Positions 1-10,126 of a DNA stretch of 64,000 nt are shown here, in pieces. The stretch lies in the NCBI GenBank assembly GCA_037446255.1, contig JBBIIY010000004.1, forward strand, positions 14,238 to 78,237, written 5' to 3'. The position numbers and the translations under genes are program-made. The first letter of the stretch is position 1, and the number at the start of each line of letters is the position of its first letter. Under the pieces are notes generated by a model. It was not told where the DNA came from. It did no database searches and saw only the letters and a list, made by a program, of their open reading frames with translations. Source of the DNA: Lithacetigena sp037446255 [NCBI: Coprothermobacterota bacterium]. Lineage in GTDB: Bacteria; Coprothermobacterota; HKB111.

Positions 1-2
1 AT

Positions 3-359
3 TCTATTCTCTATAAACCGGGTAGTTTAACCAGCGACGAGTATTCACTGGTTAAACTACACTCCGAGAGAGGCGCAGAAATTATCAGTCATATACGGCA
101 ATTGGAAAATATTTCCACGATTATTAAATACCACCACGAAAGATTTGATGGTACCGGGTATCCAGCTGGGTTAATCAGCAACCAGATTCCTTTCTATTCC
201 CGTATTATTGCAGTAGCTGATGCTTATGAATCCATGACTTCAGACAGGCCTTACAGGCCGGTACTGGGTAAAGAGCTGGCTATTGAAGAACTTAACAGAT
301 ATGCAGGTTGCCAATTTGACCCTGACATAGTTAAAGCCTTTATAAAGTCCTTAACTTGA
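3..359 (+). CDS. HD-GYP domain protein, C-terminal part (cut by window edge)
   Basis: The reading frame is open from the window's first bases (first full codon at 3), so this is the end of a longer gene and the internal TTG at 102 is not its start. It shows the C-terminal half of an HD-GYP domain: a HSERGAEI-type helix, then the diagnostic HHERFDGTGYP segment, then RIIAVADAYESMTSDRPYR and a closing QFDPDIV stretch. HD-GYP proteins are metal-dependent phosphodiesterases that usually hydrolyse cyclic di-GMP. The N-terminal HD residues and any sensor domain lie outside the window, so activity and input cannot be judged. It fits with the two GGDEF proteins found further on. Confidence 0.9.
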   Translation, partial: SILYKPGSLTSDEYSLVKLHSERGAEIISHIRQLENISTIIKYHHERFDGTGYPAGLISNQIPFYSRIIAVADAYESMTSDRPYRPVLGKELAIEELNRYAGCQFDPDIVKAFIKSLT

Positions 360-375
360 TACATCAGGAGTAGAT

Positions 376-1215
376 ATGTTGAAACTTGGTATTGCCCAGA
401 TTAACCCTGTTTTAAATGATTTAAAACTCAACAAGGAGAAGCATCTGTCCTTATTGGAGAGAGCTATCTCCGAGAAAGTAAATGTGTTGGTTTTTCCTGA
501 ACTATCTCTTACAGGCTACTATCTGCTGGATGGGGTAGCTGAAGCCTCCCTTACTCTTAATTCACCCTTTCTTAATGATTTCAAGAAAATCTCTAAAGAA
601 ATCAGCTTCTCTCTGGGTATGGTAGAAAAAGGAACCGATTTTAATCCTTATATTTCACAGTTATTTTTTGAAAAGGGAGAGATTAAAGGGGTTCATCGTA
701 AGGTTTATCTACCAACTCATGGGATTTTTGAGGATTTAAAATATTTTGCCCGGGGGAAAAAAGTGGAAGTAATTGATTCTCGCTATGGAAAGATTGGTAT
801 GCTTATTTGCCGTGATTTCATGCATCTGAGCCTTAATCTATTACTTTCTCTTCAAGGAATGAATATATTACTTTTATCATCAGCTATTCCGGTGAGGGGT
901 CTGGATAAAGAAAAGGGCTTTTCGGTGAAAGAGTCTGTTGAATACCTGCTCAGATCTTTAGCTAATTATCTAAATGTTTTTATAGCCTTTTCCAGTAGGG
1001 GAGGGTTTGAAGAAGGCATCGCTTTTATGGGATCTTCGCTGATTTTAAATAATTATGGTTTCATAGTTAAAGAGGGAGCATTCATGGATGAAGATTTTCT
1101 AACCTCTTCTATTAACCTGGAAGATATATACAAAAAGAACATAGTTTTTCCGCTTAATCGTGAAGAGGACTTGCTGATGTTTAAAGAAAATCTCGGGATG
1201 ATAGGAAATGATTAA
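376..1215 (+). CDS. Nitrilase-superfamily amidase, probable glutaminase subunit of NAD synthetase
   Basis: A 279-residue carbon-nitrogen hydrolase. The catalytic triad is visible: Glu42 in VFPELSLTGY, Lys109 in HRKVYLPTHG and Cys145 in GMLICRDFMH. The next gene is NAD synthetase, and its ATG lies 8 bases before this gene's end, so the two are translationally coupled. In most glutamine-dependent NAD synthetases this amidase domain is fused in front of the synthetase domain. Here they are separate polypeptides, so I infer that this protein releases ammonia from glutamine for NadE. A general omega-amidase or other nitrilase role is the alternative. The start is ATG preceded by a short AGGAG-like site. 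Confidence 0.85.
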   Translation: MLKLGIAQINPVLNDLKLNKEKHLSLLERAISEKVNVLVFPELSLTGYYLLDGVAEASLTLNSPFLNDFKKISKEISFSLGMVEKGTDFNPYISQLFFEKGEIKGVHRKVYLPTHGIFEDLKYFARGKKVEVIDSRYGKIGMLICRDFMHLSLNLLLSLQGMNILLLSSAIPVRGLDKEKGFSVKESVEYLLRSLANYLNVFIAFSSRGGFEEGIAFMGSSLILNNYGFIVKEGAFMDEDFLTSSINLEDIYKKNIVFPLNREEDLLMFKENLGMIGND

Positions 1216-2038
1216 TTTGAATGGTGAGCTCACTAAAAAATTACTCCTGAATTTCATTCTTGACCAGAAAGAGAAGACAGGAGCCGAATCTATGGTTTTT
1301 GGTCTGTCAGGTGGGCTGGATTCCACCGTCACCGCTTATTTGCTTAAAGAAGCTCTGGGGAATGATGTTCTGGCTTTGATTTTACCTTATGGAGACTGGA
1401 CGAAAAACGATGTTGAAGATGCCCTGATGGTTGCCAAAGAATTAAACCTGAACTACGAAATATATTCTTTAGATAAATTAGCTCTTCCTTATTTTGAAGA
1501 TATGAAGGTGGAAGATAAGTTAAGACAGGGGAACTTTGTATCCCGCCTCAGGTTTAATGTGGTTTTTGATTTTTCCAAAAAATTAAAAGCTATTGTTGCT
1601 GGTTCCAGCAACAAAACTGAACTTCTTATGGGCTATGGAACCTGGTATGGAGATTTAGCAGCTTCTTTTTATCTTCTCGGTGATTTATACAAAACTCAGG
1701 TAAGAATCTTGGCTAAATATTTAAGAGTACCTGACTACATACTTTCTAAAGTCCCTACAGCAGGATTATGGCCTGGCCAAACCGATGAAGGCGAGATGGG
1801 CATTACCTATGAGGAGTTGGATAAAATACTTTATCTTCTGGTAGATAAAAGGAAAAGAGTGGAAGAGGTAGTTAGTGAAGGGTTTAGCGATAAAAAAGTG
1901 AGAAGGGTAGTGAAACAGGTTTTTGCTAGTGCTTTTAAGAGAAAGATTCCCATAATTCCTAAACTTTCTCAACGAACTATAGGGGCAGATTTTCTCTATC
2001 TTAAAGAATACTGGCTTAGAGATTCAAAAGTAGAATAA
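1208..2038 (+). CDS. nadE: NAD synthetase (ammonia-using domain)
   Basis: A 276-residue NAD+ synthetase that amidates deamido-NAD using ATP and ammonia, the last step of NAD synthesis. The PP-loop SGGLDST lies at residues 34-40. Further family hallmarks follow: AGSSNKTELLMGYGT, the YGDLAAS segment, and PTAGLWPGQTDEGEMGITYE. Length matches the short NadE form, which lacks the fused glutaminase domain. The gene upstream encodes that domain separately and overlaps this one by 8 bases. The two genes therefore look like a split version of the long glutamine-dependent enzyme. Confidence 0.95.
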   Translation: MINLNGELTKKLLLNFILDQKEKTGAESMVFGLSGGLDSTVTAYLLKEALGNDVLALILPYGDWTKNDVEDALMVAKELNLNYEIYSLDKLALPYFEDMKVEDKLRQGNFVSRLRFNVVFDFSKKLKAIVAGSSNKTELLMGYGTWYGDLAASFYLLGDLYKTQVRILAKYLRVPDYILSKVPTAGLWPGQTDEGEMGITYEELDKILYLLVDKRKRVEEVVSEGFSDKKVRRVVKQVFASAFKRKIPIIPKLSQRTIGADFLYLKEYWLRDSKVE

Positions 2039-2041
2039 GTT

Positions 2042-3013
2042 TTATCTAACGAACTCTTTTTCAAACTGAATCCAGGCAGGTTGCCTGACAAAACCAAGCT
2101 TTTGGTTAATTCCCAGCATACTGGGATTTTCGGAATCATTCCAGGTTTTAATGGTATGATAATTGTTCTTCTGTGCATATTCTATAACCTTTATTTTAAG
2201 AGCAATGGCTATACCTTTTCCCCGGAATTCCTGTCTTACCGCGGTTAGTCCTTGATAAAGCTGCGTGGAATCTGCTTTGGAGGTTGCCAGGTAACTCTCT
2301 CCCACATATAATTCTCCGGCTTTGGCTATAAAGAAAGCTTCCGGTAGCAAGTTAGGGGACTTAATTACCTGCTTAATAAATTCCTCATAAGATACCGGGG
2401 TGTAGGTATCGGGCAGAGGCATATCACCCATAGTGGTTGTGTGGTGTTCATAAAGTTTTTCATAAGCAGTTTCAGTTTTTCTAACTTCTTCAGCCAGAGT
2501 GGTAATTTCTATTCCGTGTTGCTGGATTTGGGAAACAGCTTGAACGAAATTATCTAAAACAAATTCCTGTACCTGGAGTCTACTTTCCCAGGATCTCCTT
2601 TTTTCTTTAAAACCTCTATTTGTAATAAAAGATAGGCTGTCATGTTTATCTTCTCTACTACTGGTTCTGATAATTAAAGCATTTAAGGACACCCACTCCT
2701 TAAACAGGAGGTTATACAAATGAGAACCAATACCCTGTTTTTGCCACTCTGGGTGAACTGCCAGTTCAAGTGAAAACTTATGTGGATGATAAAGAATTGG
2801 TTCATGATAATAATAACCATAAGCTACCACTTCATCCTGCTTGTTGGTAGCAACATATTTTTTCATTAAGTATTTAGTGTGGTCGAAGTTACTAAACTCG
2901 TGCTCTAACTCCTCAATGGTAGTAGGATAGTCAGAGTATATCAGGTTTCTGATACTAACGAGAGAAGGCAAATCATCAACTTTGAATTCACGAATATTAA
3001 TATTTTTAAGCAT
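2042..3013 (-). CDS. Protein with two tandem GNAT acetyltransferase domains
   Basis: A 323-residue protein with two GNAT folds. The first (about residues 5-150) has an HPEWQKQGIGSHLY acetyl-CoA loop. The second (about 165-320) has VRQEFRGKGIALALK-like sequence (VRQEFRGKGIAIALK) and the closing NSENPSMLGINQKLGF typical of the family. GNAT enzymes move an acetyl group from acetyl-CoA to an amine; the acceptor cannot be predicted. The gene is convergent with nadE, stopping 3 bases from nadE's stop, and diverges from guaB, sharing a short promoter region of about 100 bases. Start ATG at 3013. Confidence 0.85.
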   Translation of the reverse strand: MLKNINIREFKVDDLPSLVSIRNLIYSDYPTTIEELEHEFSNFDHTKYLMKKYVATNKQDEVVAYGYYYHEPILYHPHKFSLELAVHPEWQKQGIGSHLYNLLFKEWVSLNALIIRTSSREDKHDSLSFITNRGFKEKRRSWESRLQVQEFVLDNFVQAVSQIQQHGIEITTLAEEVRKTETAYEKLYEHHTTTMGDMPLPDTYTPVSYEEFIKQVIKSPNLLPEAFFIAKAGELYVGESYLATSKADSTQLYQGLTAVRQEFRGKGIAIALKIKVIEYAQKNNYHTIKTWNDSENPSMLGINQKLGFVRQPAWIQFEKEFVR

Positions 3014-3045
3014 TTATGTATAACCGTAATTTATAAAATTTAATG

Positions 3046-4575
<1,530 letters not shown>

Positions 4576-4610
4576 TCTGCCAGGTTTATATCGCAGAAAA
4601 TAAATATTTT

Positions 4611-4619
4611 TGGTATAAT
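4611..4619 (+). promoter_or_regulatory. Extended -10 promoter element upstream of rpmB
   Basis: TGG followed by TATAAT lies about 55 bases before the rpmB start. There is no convincing -35 box, which fits an extended -10 promoter. Confidence 0.45.
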
Positions 4620-4672
4620 ATAAGTCTATAAATTGAATTATACCTTTTGGATTTTAAGGAGGCTAATTATAA

Positions 4673-4864
4673 ATGTCAAGGATTTGTGAGGTATGCGGTA
4701 AGGGACCAACCGTCGGTAATAATGTAAGTAAATCAAATATCAAACTAAAAAGACGTTGGCTTCCCAACCTGCTGAAGATAAGAGCCAAAATTGATGATTC
4801 GGTCCAGAATGTAAAAATATGTACCAAGTGCTTGAAGGCTAACAAAATAACTAAGATAGTTTAA
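4673..4864 (+). CDS. rpmB: Ribosomal protein bL28
   Basis: A 63-residue large-subunit ribosomal protein. [19 protein letters not shown] at the N-terminus, the [10 protein letters not shown] stretch and a C-terminal KICTKCLKA match bL28. Both CxxC pairs (CEVC and CTKC) are kept, so this is the zinc-binding form. An AAGGAGG site lies just upstream of the ATG. The gene is monocistronic, and its last 4 bases overlap the end of smpB on the other strand. Confidence 0.95.
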   Translation: MSRICEVCGKGPTVGNNVSKSNIKLKRRWLPNLLKIRAKIDDSVQNVKICTKCLKANKITKIV

Positions 4865-5349
4865 GATTCCTGACCCTTTAAAAGGCGGGAGATTTCTCTA
4901 CGAGTTTCTCGCTTTTTTATTTCCTCTCTCTTATCATAACGTTTTCTACCCTTACCCAGGGAAATACTGATTTTTGCCCAGCTACCCTTGAAATATATTT
5001 TTATAGGAATAAGGGTGTACCCTTTTTGGCTCATCTTTCCAGCTAAACGGTCTATTTCTTTTTTATGAAGAAGTAGTTTCCTCGGCCTATCTTCCTTTAA
5101 AGAAAAAATTGAGGAGGTGCGATATTTAACAATAGTCAGTCCATTGAGCCAGATTTCTCCGTCCTTGACCTCACAGTAAGCCCCTTCAAAAGATACTTTT
5201 CCTTCCCGAAGAGACTTTACTTCCGAGCCAAATAATATAATGCCGGCTTCCTTGCTTTCTTCCAGTTCGTAGTTAGCCAGTGCTTTTCTGTTTACTAATA
5301 TCGTATGTTCTCTTGATTTAGCAGGCATTTCAGCGATTCTCTTTGTCAT
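4861..5349 (-). CDS. smpB: SsrA-binding protein (trans-translation)
   Basis: SmpB binds tmRNA and carries it to stalled ribosomes. The 162-residue product shows the core [19 protein letters not shown], the WLNGLTI segment and the basic C-terminal tail [17 protein letters not shown] that enters the decoding centre. The start is uncertain: ATG 5349 or the in-frame ATG seven codons later ([12 protein letters not shown], nearer the usual family start). Neither has a strong ribosome binding site. The tmRNA gene itself is not visible in this window. Confidence 0.95.
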   Translation of the reverse strand: MTKRIAEMPAKSREHTILVNRKALANYELEESKEAGIILFGSEVKSLREGKVSFEGAYCEVKDGEIWLNGLTIVKYRTSSIFSLKEDRPRKLLLHKKEIDRLAGKMSQKGYTLIPIKIYFKGSWAKISISLGKGRKRYDKREEIKKRETRREISRLLKGQES

Positions 5350-5440
5350 TCAAAAATATTTTAAACACCTAAAATTAACATACATCATTTTACCCTATTA
5401 AAGTAAAAATTCTGATAAAATTATTACAGTAAGGGATATT

Positions 5441-5474
5441 ATAAAGGTAGCTATACCGGTAATAGAACCTTTAT
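5441..5474 (+). promoter_or_regulatory. Stem-loop in the leader of the SLH 5'-nucleotidase gene
   Basis: ATAAAGGT at 5441-5448 pairs perfectly with ACCTTTAT at 5467-5474, and an inner CTAT/ATAG pair tightens the stem around a seven-base loop. It lies about 50 bases before the gene start and lacks a T-run, so it is more likely a leader structure or operator than a terminator. Confidence 0.45.
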
Positions 5475-5525
5475 GAATATTAATATGAATATTTTTCCAG
5501 ATTCAACAGACTAAAGGAGGGAAGA

Positions 5526-7574
5526 ATGATTAAAAGTGTTTTAACGGCAGTGTGCAAGAAAATCCTGTTTATTTTATTGATTTCTTCACTGGTAGTAACT
5601 TCTTCTTTTGTAAGTTTTTCACTGAGTATCAATAATCAAGTTGATGCAACAGTTGTGGTAACTGAAGATACTCCAAAATGGATTCAGGAGATAGCGGTAT
5701 TTTTCACCCAGACAGGTGAGCTGGAATTACCCTTTAAACCTTATAACTGGATGACCCGTGGTGAATTTATTAGGTTAGCTCTCAAGATTTATCCTACCGA
5801 GGTACCTGAAGACCTGATAAAATTAGAAGAACAGGCAAGGAAGTATGACCTGCTTCTAAAAGAACCTTTCAACCCCGGGGAGTTCATCAGTCGGGAAGAA
5901 GCAGTAACCCTTACTTTAAGGGTAGCAAACCGCAGGATTTTAGCTAAATTGATGAAACTAAGCGAAGCTGATAAATTACTTTCAATTTTTCAGGATATTA
6001 ATAATATTGATGTTACCACTTATAAATCGTTAGCGGTAGCAGTAAAGGAAGGTATTGTAACCGGCTACCCGGACAAGACTCTTAAACCTAAAGCTATCCT
6101 GACTCAAGCAGAAGTTTGGGCTCTCTTTTACCGTATAAGAGGTCCAATTACTTTCCTACATTTTAATGATTCTCATGGTAGGTTAGAACCCTTCGTTCCC
6201 GGAACAGGTTTACCAGCTATTGGGGGTTTTGGAAGACTATTGACCCTGATAAAGAGTGAGAGAACTGTTAACCCTACCCAGACCTTACTATTTGACTTGG
6301 GCGATACCTTACATGGCACTAACCTGGTTAACCTATTTAATGGAAAACCAGTTATAGAATCATTAAATAGATTTGGTATAACCGCTGCTACTTTAGGCAA
6401 TCACGATTTTAATTATGGACAAAAACCTTTATTAAATAATATGATGGAAGCCAACTACCCCTTCCTGCTTAGTAATGTAGTTTACGAAACTAACAGATTA
6501 CCTCTGGCGAATCCCTACATGATTCTGGATGTTATGGGGCAAAAAATAGGTATATTTGGCTTGATAACTTCTGAACTACCCATAGTAACTCACCCGGACA
6601 ATGTAAAAGGATTATTGGTTTTAGATCCCATAGACACTGCCCGAAGAATGGTAACCCTATTAAGAGAACATAAAGTAAGTTCAATAGTTTTACTATCACA
6701 TTTAGGATACTCCGAGGATGTTAAATTAGCTGAAAGAGTTGATGGTATCAACCTGATTCTGGGAGGTCATTCCCATACAATTTTAGAAAAACCTGCTTTG
6801 GTCAAGAGCACATTGATAGCCCAGGCCGGAGAACATACCAGAAATCTGGGTAGAGTAGATATGGTAATAAGAAAGAACCAGATAGTTCATTCTTCGGGTA
6901 AACTGATACCAACAGTCAATGGAATTGCTGTTGATTCTGTGGTAACTGATTTACTTAAACCCTACGTAGATGCAGTAAAAATTCAAATGGACAGGGTAAT
7001 AGGTTCTTCCACAGTTTTATTAGATGGGGGAAGGCCACAAATTAGATCCAGAGAAACGAATCTGGGTAACCTGGTTGCAGATGTGATGAGGATTACTACC
7101 CGTTCTGATATTGCCCTGCAAAACGGTGGGGGTATCAGAGCTTCCATCCCTGCAGGACCGATGAAGGTTGACCATGTATTTACAGTTTTACCCTTTGATA
7201 ACTACCTGGTGGTGCTGGAATTAACCGGTGCTATGATCAAGGAAGCCCTGGAATTATCAGTGTCCAGATTTCCTGCAGAACTCGGGGGTTTTCTCCAGGT
7301 TTCAGGATTGTCATTTGTATTTGACTCCCGTTTAGCTGTTAATAGTCGTGTTATAGAGATAACCTTTGCTGGCAAACCTTTAGAAATGACCAAAACATAC
7401 AGGGTAGCCACTAATGACTTTTTAGCTGTTGGTGGGGACGGTTACACTGTTTTCACCAAAGGAAAACTGGTTGTTCATACTGGTGAGTTCCTGAGAGACT
7501 CCTTCATTAAATACATGGAAGAGGTTAAAACAGTCAGCCCGGTTATAGAAGGTAGAATTACCGTTAGACCGTAA
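5526..7574 (+). CDS. SLH-domain 5'-nucleotidase / metallophosphoesterase, cell-surface
   Basis: A 682-residue exported enzyme. A hydrophobic signal segment covers about residues 12-34. Three SLH-type repeats follow, with TRGE (77-80), SREE (122-125) and TQAE (193-196) as wall-binding signatures. From residue 209 comes a calcineurin-like phosphoesterase domain: FNDSHG (Asp215, His217), FDLGD (260), GNHDF (291-295), then LLSHLG and GGHSHT. The C-terminal half is a 5'-nucleotidase substrate domain (GNLVADVMR, NGGGIRASIP, LPFDN, VGGDGYTVF). UshA/YfkN-type enzymes strip phosphate from extracellular nucleotides. I infer a wall-anchored nucleotidase scavenging phosphate or nucleosides. An AAAGGAGGG site precedes the ATG. 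Confidence 0.92.
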   Translation: MIKSVLTAVCKKILFILLISSLVVTSSFVSFSLSINNQVDATVVVTEDTPKWIQEIAVFFTQTGELELPFKPYNWMTRGEFIRLALKIYPTEVPEDLIKLEEQARKYDLLLKEPFNPGEFISREEAVTLTLRVANRRILAKLMKLSEADKLLSIFQDINNIDVTTYKSLAVAVKEGIVTGYPDKTLKPKAILTQAEVWALFYRIRGPITFLHFNDSHGRLEPFVPGTGLPAIGGFGRLLTLIKSERTVNPTQTLLFDLGDTLHGTNLVNLFNGKPVIESLNRFGITAATLGNHDFNYGQKPLLNNMMEANYPFLLSNVVYETNRLPLANPYMILDVMGQKIGIFGLITSELPIVTHPDNVKGLLVLDPIDTARRMVTLLREHKVSSIVLLSHLGYSEDVKLAERVDGINLILGGHSHTILEKPALVKSTLIAQAGEHTRNLGRVDMVIRKNQIVHSSGKLIPTVNGIAVDSVVTDLLKPYVDAVKIQMDRVIGSSTVLLDGGRPQIRSRETNLGNLVADVMRITTRSDIALQNGGGIRASIPAGPMKVDHVFTVLPFDNYLVVLELTGAMIKEALELSVSRFPAELGGFLQVSGLSFVFDSRLAVNSRVIEITFAGKPLEMTKTYRVATNDFLAVGGDGYTVFTKGKLVVHTGEFLRDSFIKYMEEVKTVSPVIEGRITVRP

Positions 7575-7593
7575 TAACTTTCAGATAAATAAA

Positions 7594-7806
7594 TTGGAAG
7601 GAAACAGAATTGTAGTATTTGTAGAAGACTGCGAAGTCCCTTTATTTCGGGGGATGGAAGTTAAACATGCACTTATTGCTTATAATATGAACATTTACCA
7701 GGAAGCTTTGGAAGGAAAATTAAAAGTGGTAGATGAATGGGGAAATGAAGTCGGACTAAGTGGAGCAATAAGTGACGGCAACAGGTTCTATATAAAAGGG
7801 AGGTAG
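7594..7806 (+). CDS. Small conserved-looking hypothetical protein, possibly ATT-started
   Basis: Up to 70 residues, 19 bases after the nucleotidase gene and probably co-transcribed with it. The sequence (VFVEDCEVPLFRGMEVKHAL) is acidic and mixed, with no signal peptide or membrane span; I do not recognise a family. The start is odd. The only standard start is TTG at 7594, with no ribosome binding site, while a strong GGAAGGA (7597-7603) lies inside the frame and points six bases on to ATT at 7609. Translation from ATT would give 65 residues. A terminator hairpin overlaps the 3' end. Confidence 0.6.
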   Translation: MEGNRIVVFVEDCEVPLFRGMEVKHALIAYNMNIYQEALEGKLKVVDEWGNEVGLSGAISDGNRFYIKGR

Positions 7807-7829
7807 CCTTAGGGTTATCTCCCTTTTTT
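7794..7829 (+). terminator. Rho-independent terminator, possibly bidirectional
   Basis: AAAAGGGAG (7794-7802) pairs with CTCCCTTTT (7819-7827), followed by a T-run. The A-rich left side would also give a T-run on the minus strand, so it may end the diguanylate cyclase transcript arriving from the right as well. Confidence 0.75.
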
Positions 7830-9200
7830 GGTTTTCAAGAGAGTGTCAGCCAGCGAAATCATATCATCTTTCTCTGAGGCGTCATCAGGATAACATATGA
7901 CACCCCAACTAATAGTTATCGGTGGGTCGTAGCGGGACAAAGCCAGGTTAAACCGGGTAGTTAAGTATAAAGTGTTTTCTTTGTTAGTTTTTGGCAATAG
8001 AATTATAAACTCGTCTCCCCCAAAGCGAGCCAGGACATCGCTTTCCCGAATATTTTCCGAGAGTGCTCTGGCGACATTTTTAAGAATTTCATCTCCTTTG
8101 GTATAACCCAGCAGGTCATTATAGTATTTAAAATTATCTATGTCTCCAAACAGGATGGTAAATTTGGATTGGTATCTATTAGCTCGAGAAATTTCAGAGT
8201 CCAGAGAAAGGGTAAAATAGAAGCGGTTTTTCAAACCTGTCAGATAATCGGTTATGGAAGCTTCATGAGTTTTTTCATATAAATTGGCATTTTCTACAGC
8301 TAAAGCAATATTGCTGGCTACGGCCTGCAGTAATTCCAGGTTAGGCTCATCAAAAGCATACGGTTTAAAAGATTGAAGAGAAATAACTCCCAAAACCCTT
8401 TCTTTTAATATCAAAGGAACTGTTAAAACTGATAAGGGGTCAGGAGGATTTCCCATTTCCACAAAGCCTGCTGGTAGAACCTCTTTTTCCATATGTTTTA
8501 TTAGTAGAGGTTTTCTGTTTTTTATGACCCAGGTAGTCAGAGTGTTAACATTTTCTTCCAGATCAATAGAAAATTTGGGTAGAACATCACCCTGATCAAT
8601 TATAGACACAAAATTAAGTTTATTACAATTATCATCACAGAGGGCGAAATAAAAGGAGTCCATAGATAGAAAATCATTCAACTTCTGGTAAGCAATATTT
8701 ATAATGTCCTCTATTTTAATTTTAGAAGTACAAGCCAGGCTGGTCTCATATAAAGTAGTTAGAAACCTTACCTTATTGGAGAGGGTTTCCTCTGAATATT
8801 TATAAAACTTCTTGACCACCTCCAAAATAACCTGTTCAACTATATTGTTTACGCATATTGTCAAATTACCTTCTTCATCTAAAGCCTCTTTTTTAATAAG
8901 AGACAGGATTATCTGTTTGCTTATCAGAAACGCATAAACAACTTCTTCAAAAGAAAAGCCTTCCTCAAACCTTTTCCGGGTGATATTAGAAATAAAATCG
9001 TTCATTTGAGACCAATCGTTTTTATTAAGGATATTGCTGTAGGCTTCTAAAGCTGTATGGGCAGATTCTATCAATTCAACCAGGGGTTTATTCTGGTAAG
9101 AAATACCGCCAGTGGCTTTTGTTTTATAACCATAGGACCGAGATAAGGAATTGATGTTATGCTGTATTAGTTCAGCCAGCTTTATTCTGTGGTCATTCAC
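7815..9200 (-). CDS. Diguanylate cyclase with RsbRD-like and GAF domains
   Basis: A 461-residue soluble protein. Residues about 20-130 resemble the helical N-terminal domain of RsbR/RsbRD stress-sensor proteins (FEEGFSFEEVVYAFLISKQ). A GAF domain follows at about 155-295, with VLTVPLILKERVLGVISLQS. A GGDEF domain ends the protein, with FGDIDNFKYYND, GDEILKNVA and an intact RFGGDEF active site. It should make cyclic di-GMP in response to a small ligand or partner. The start is GTG at 9200 behind GAGGAGA. A GGDEF companion lies at 56.7 kb, and an HD-GYP gene ends at 359. Confidence 0.9.
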   Translation of the reverse strand: MNDHRIKLAELIQHNINSLSRSYGYKTKATGGISYQNKPLVELIESAHTALEAYSNILNKNDWSQMNDFISNITRKRFEEGFSFEEVVYAFLISKQIILSLIKKEALDEEGNLTICVNNIVEQVILEVVKKFYKYSEETLSNKVRFLTTLYETSLACTSKIKIEDIINIAYQKLNDFLSMDSFYFALCDDNCNKLNFVSIIDQGDVLPKFSIDLEENVNTLTTWVIKNRKPLLIKHMEKEVLPAGFVEMGNPPDPLSVLTVPLILKERVLGVISLQSFKPYAFDEPNLELLQAVASNIALAVENANLYEKTHEASITDYLTGLKNRFYFTLSLDSEISRANRYQSKFTILFGDIDNFKYYNDLLGYTKGDEILKNVARALSENIRESDVLARFGGDEFIILLPKTNKENTLYLTTRFNLALSRYDPPITISWGVICYPDDASEKDDMISLADTLLKTKKGR

Positions 9201-9280
9201 TCAACATTATCTCCTCTATTGTGCGTTATAAAGATATTTTAACATACTTTAAAAAATTTAGAAAATTTTATATTCAGGAC

Positions 9281-10126
9281 TCATATCAGCAGGTCTTCCT
9301 TAAAAACCAACATCTGACGAAACAAATAAGAATCGGTTATTTTTTTATTAAAATTTTCCCTTTCCTCCGGGCAATGAAAAGGTAAAAATAAGGTTCCACC
9401 ACTACCGCTAACCCCTACCACGGGAGCATTCATAGATAAAAGTACCTCTTTAATAGTTCTAAGGGGCGAAGAAATCCTATCAAGAACAAACCAGAAAGCA
9501 CTACCAAGATGTTCAATATTTCCACTTGAGAGAAACTGCTCTGTATAAGTAGTAGAATCAATATTTAACTCATCCCAGGCTCGGTAAGCGACAGAAGTGG
9601 AAATATTTATACCGGTCAGGATTACAATAAGGTACAGGTTTTGTTTAAGAATAAATTCTTCTACAATCTCCCCTCTTCCCCTCATTCTAAAATAACTGCC
9701 TTTCTTAAGGAAAAGCGGGACATCTGAACCAATTTTCAAAGCAATATTTAGAAGTTCTTCCTGGGTATAGGGGTTTTTGGAAAGGTTATTCAAGGCTTGT
9801 AGTATTACCGCACCATTACTGCTTCCACCTCCCAATCCACTTTGCAAGGGAATGTTTTTGTGCACGATTATCTTAATGGTTTCTGAAAGTCTTCCCTGAA
9901 AATATTCCGAGGCTAAATAGGCGGTATTGGGGTCTTTATTTAAATTAGCGCTGGGTAGGGGAGGAATAAATTCTACACCGGTATCTCCAAAAATAATCTC
10001 TATTTCATCACTTAAAGAAGTAAAGGTTACCAGGGAATCTATCTCATGGTAGCCATCCTTTCTCAGACCTTTTATATCCAGAGTCAGATTTAGTTTAGAT
10101 GGTGATTTATGTTTAAGGGAGCGCAA
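9281..10126 (-). CDS. ispE: 4-diphosphocytidyl-2-C-methyl-D-erythritol kinase
   Basis: A 281-residue GHMP-family kinase of the non-mevalonate isoprenoid pathway. The N-terminus KSPSKLNLTLDIKGLRKDGY and the ATP-binding loop LQSGLGGGSSNGAV are diagnostic, and the C-terminal VSGSGGTLF loop is present. The TTG start at 10126 lies inside the end of ksgA (14-base overlap), so it is translated from the same message. The adjacent ksgA-ispE order is common in Firmicutes. A second isoprenoid gene, ispH, is at 41.9 kb. Confidence 0.95.
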   Translation of the reverse strand: MRSLKHKSPSKLNLTLDIKGLRKDGYHEIDSLVTFTSLSDEIEIIFGDTGVEFIPPLPSANLNKDPNTAYLASEYFQGRLSETIKIIVHKNIPLQSGLGGGSSNGAVILQALNNLSKNPYTQEELLNIALKIGSDVPLFLKKGSYFRMRGRGEIVEEFILKQNLYLIVILTGINISTSVAYRAWDELNIDSTTYTEQFLSSGNIEHLGSAFWFVLDRISSPLRTIKEVLLSMNAPVVGVSGSGGTLFLPFHCPEERENFNKKITDSYLFRQMLVFKEDLLI

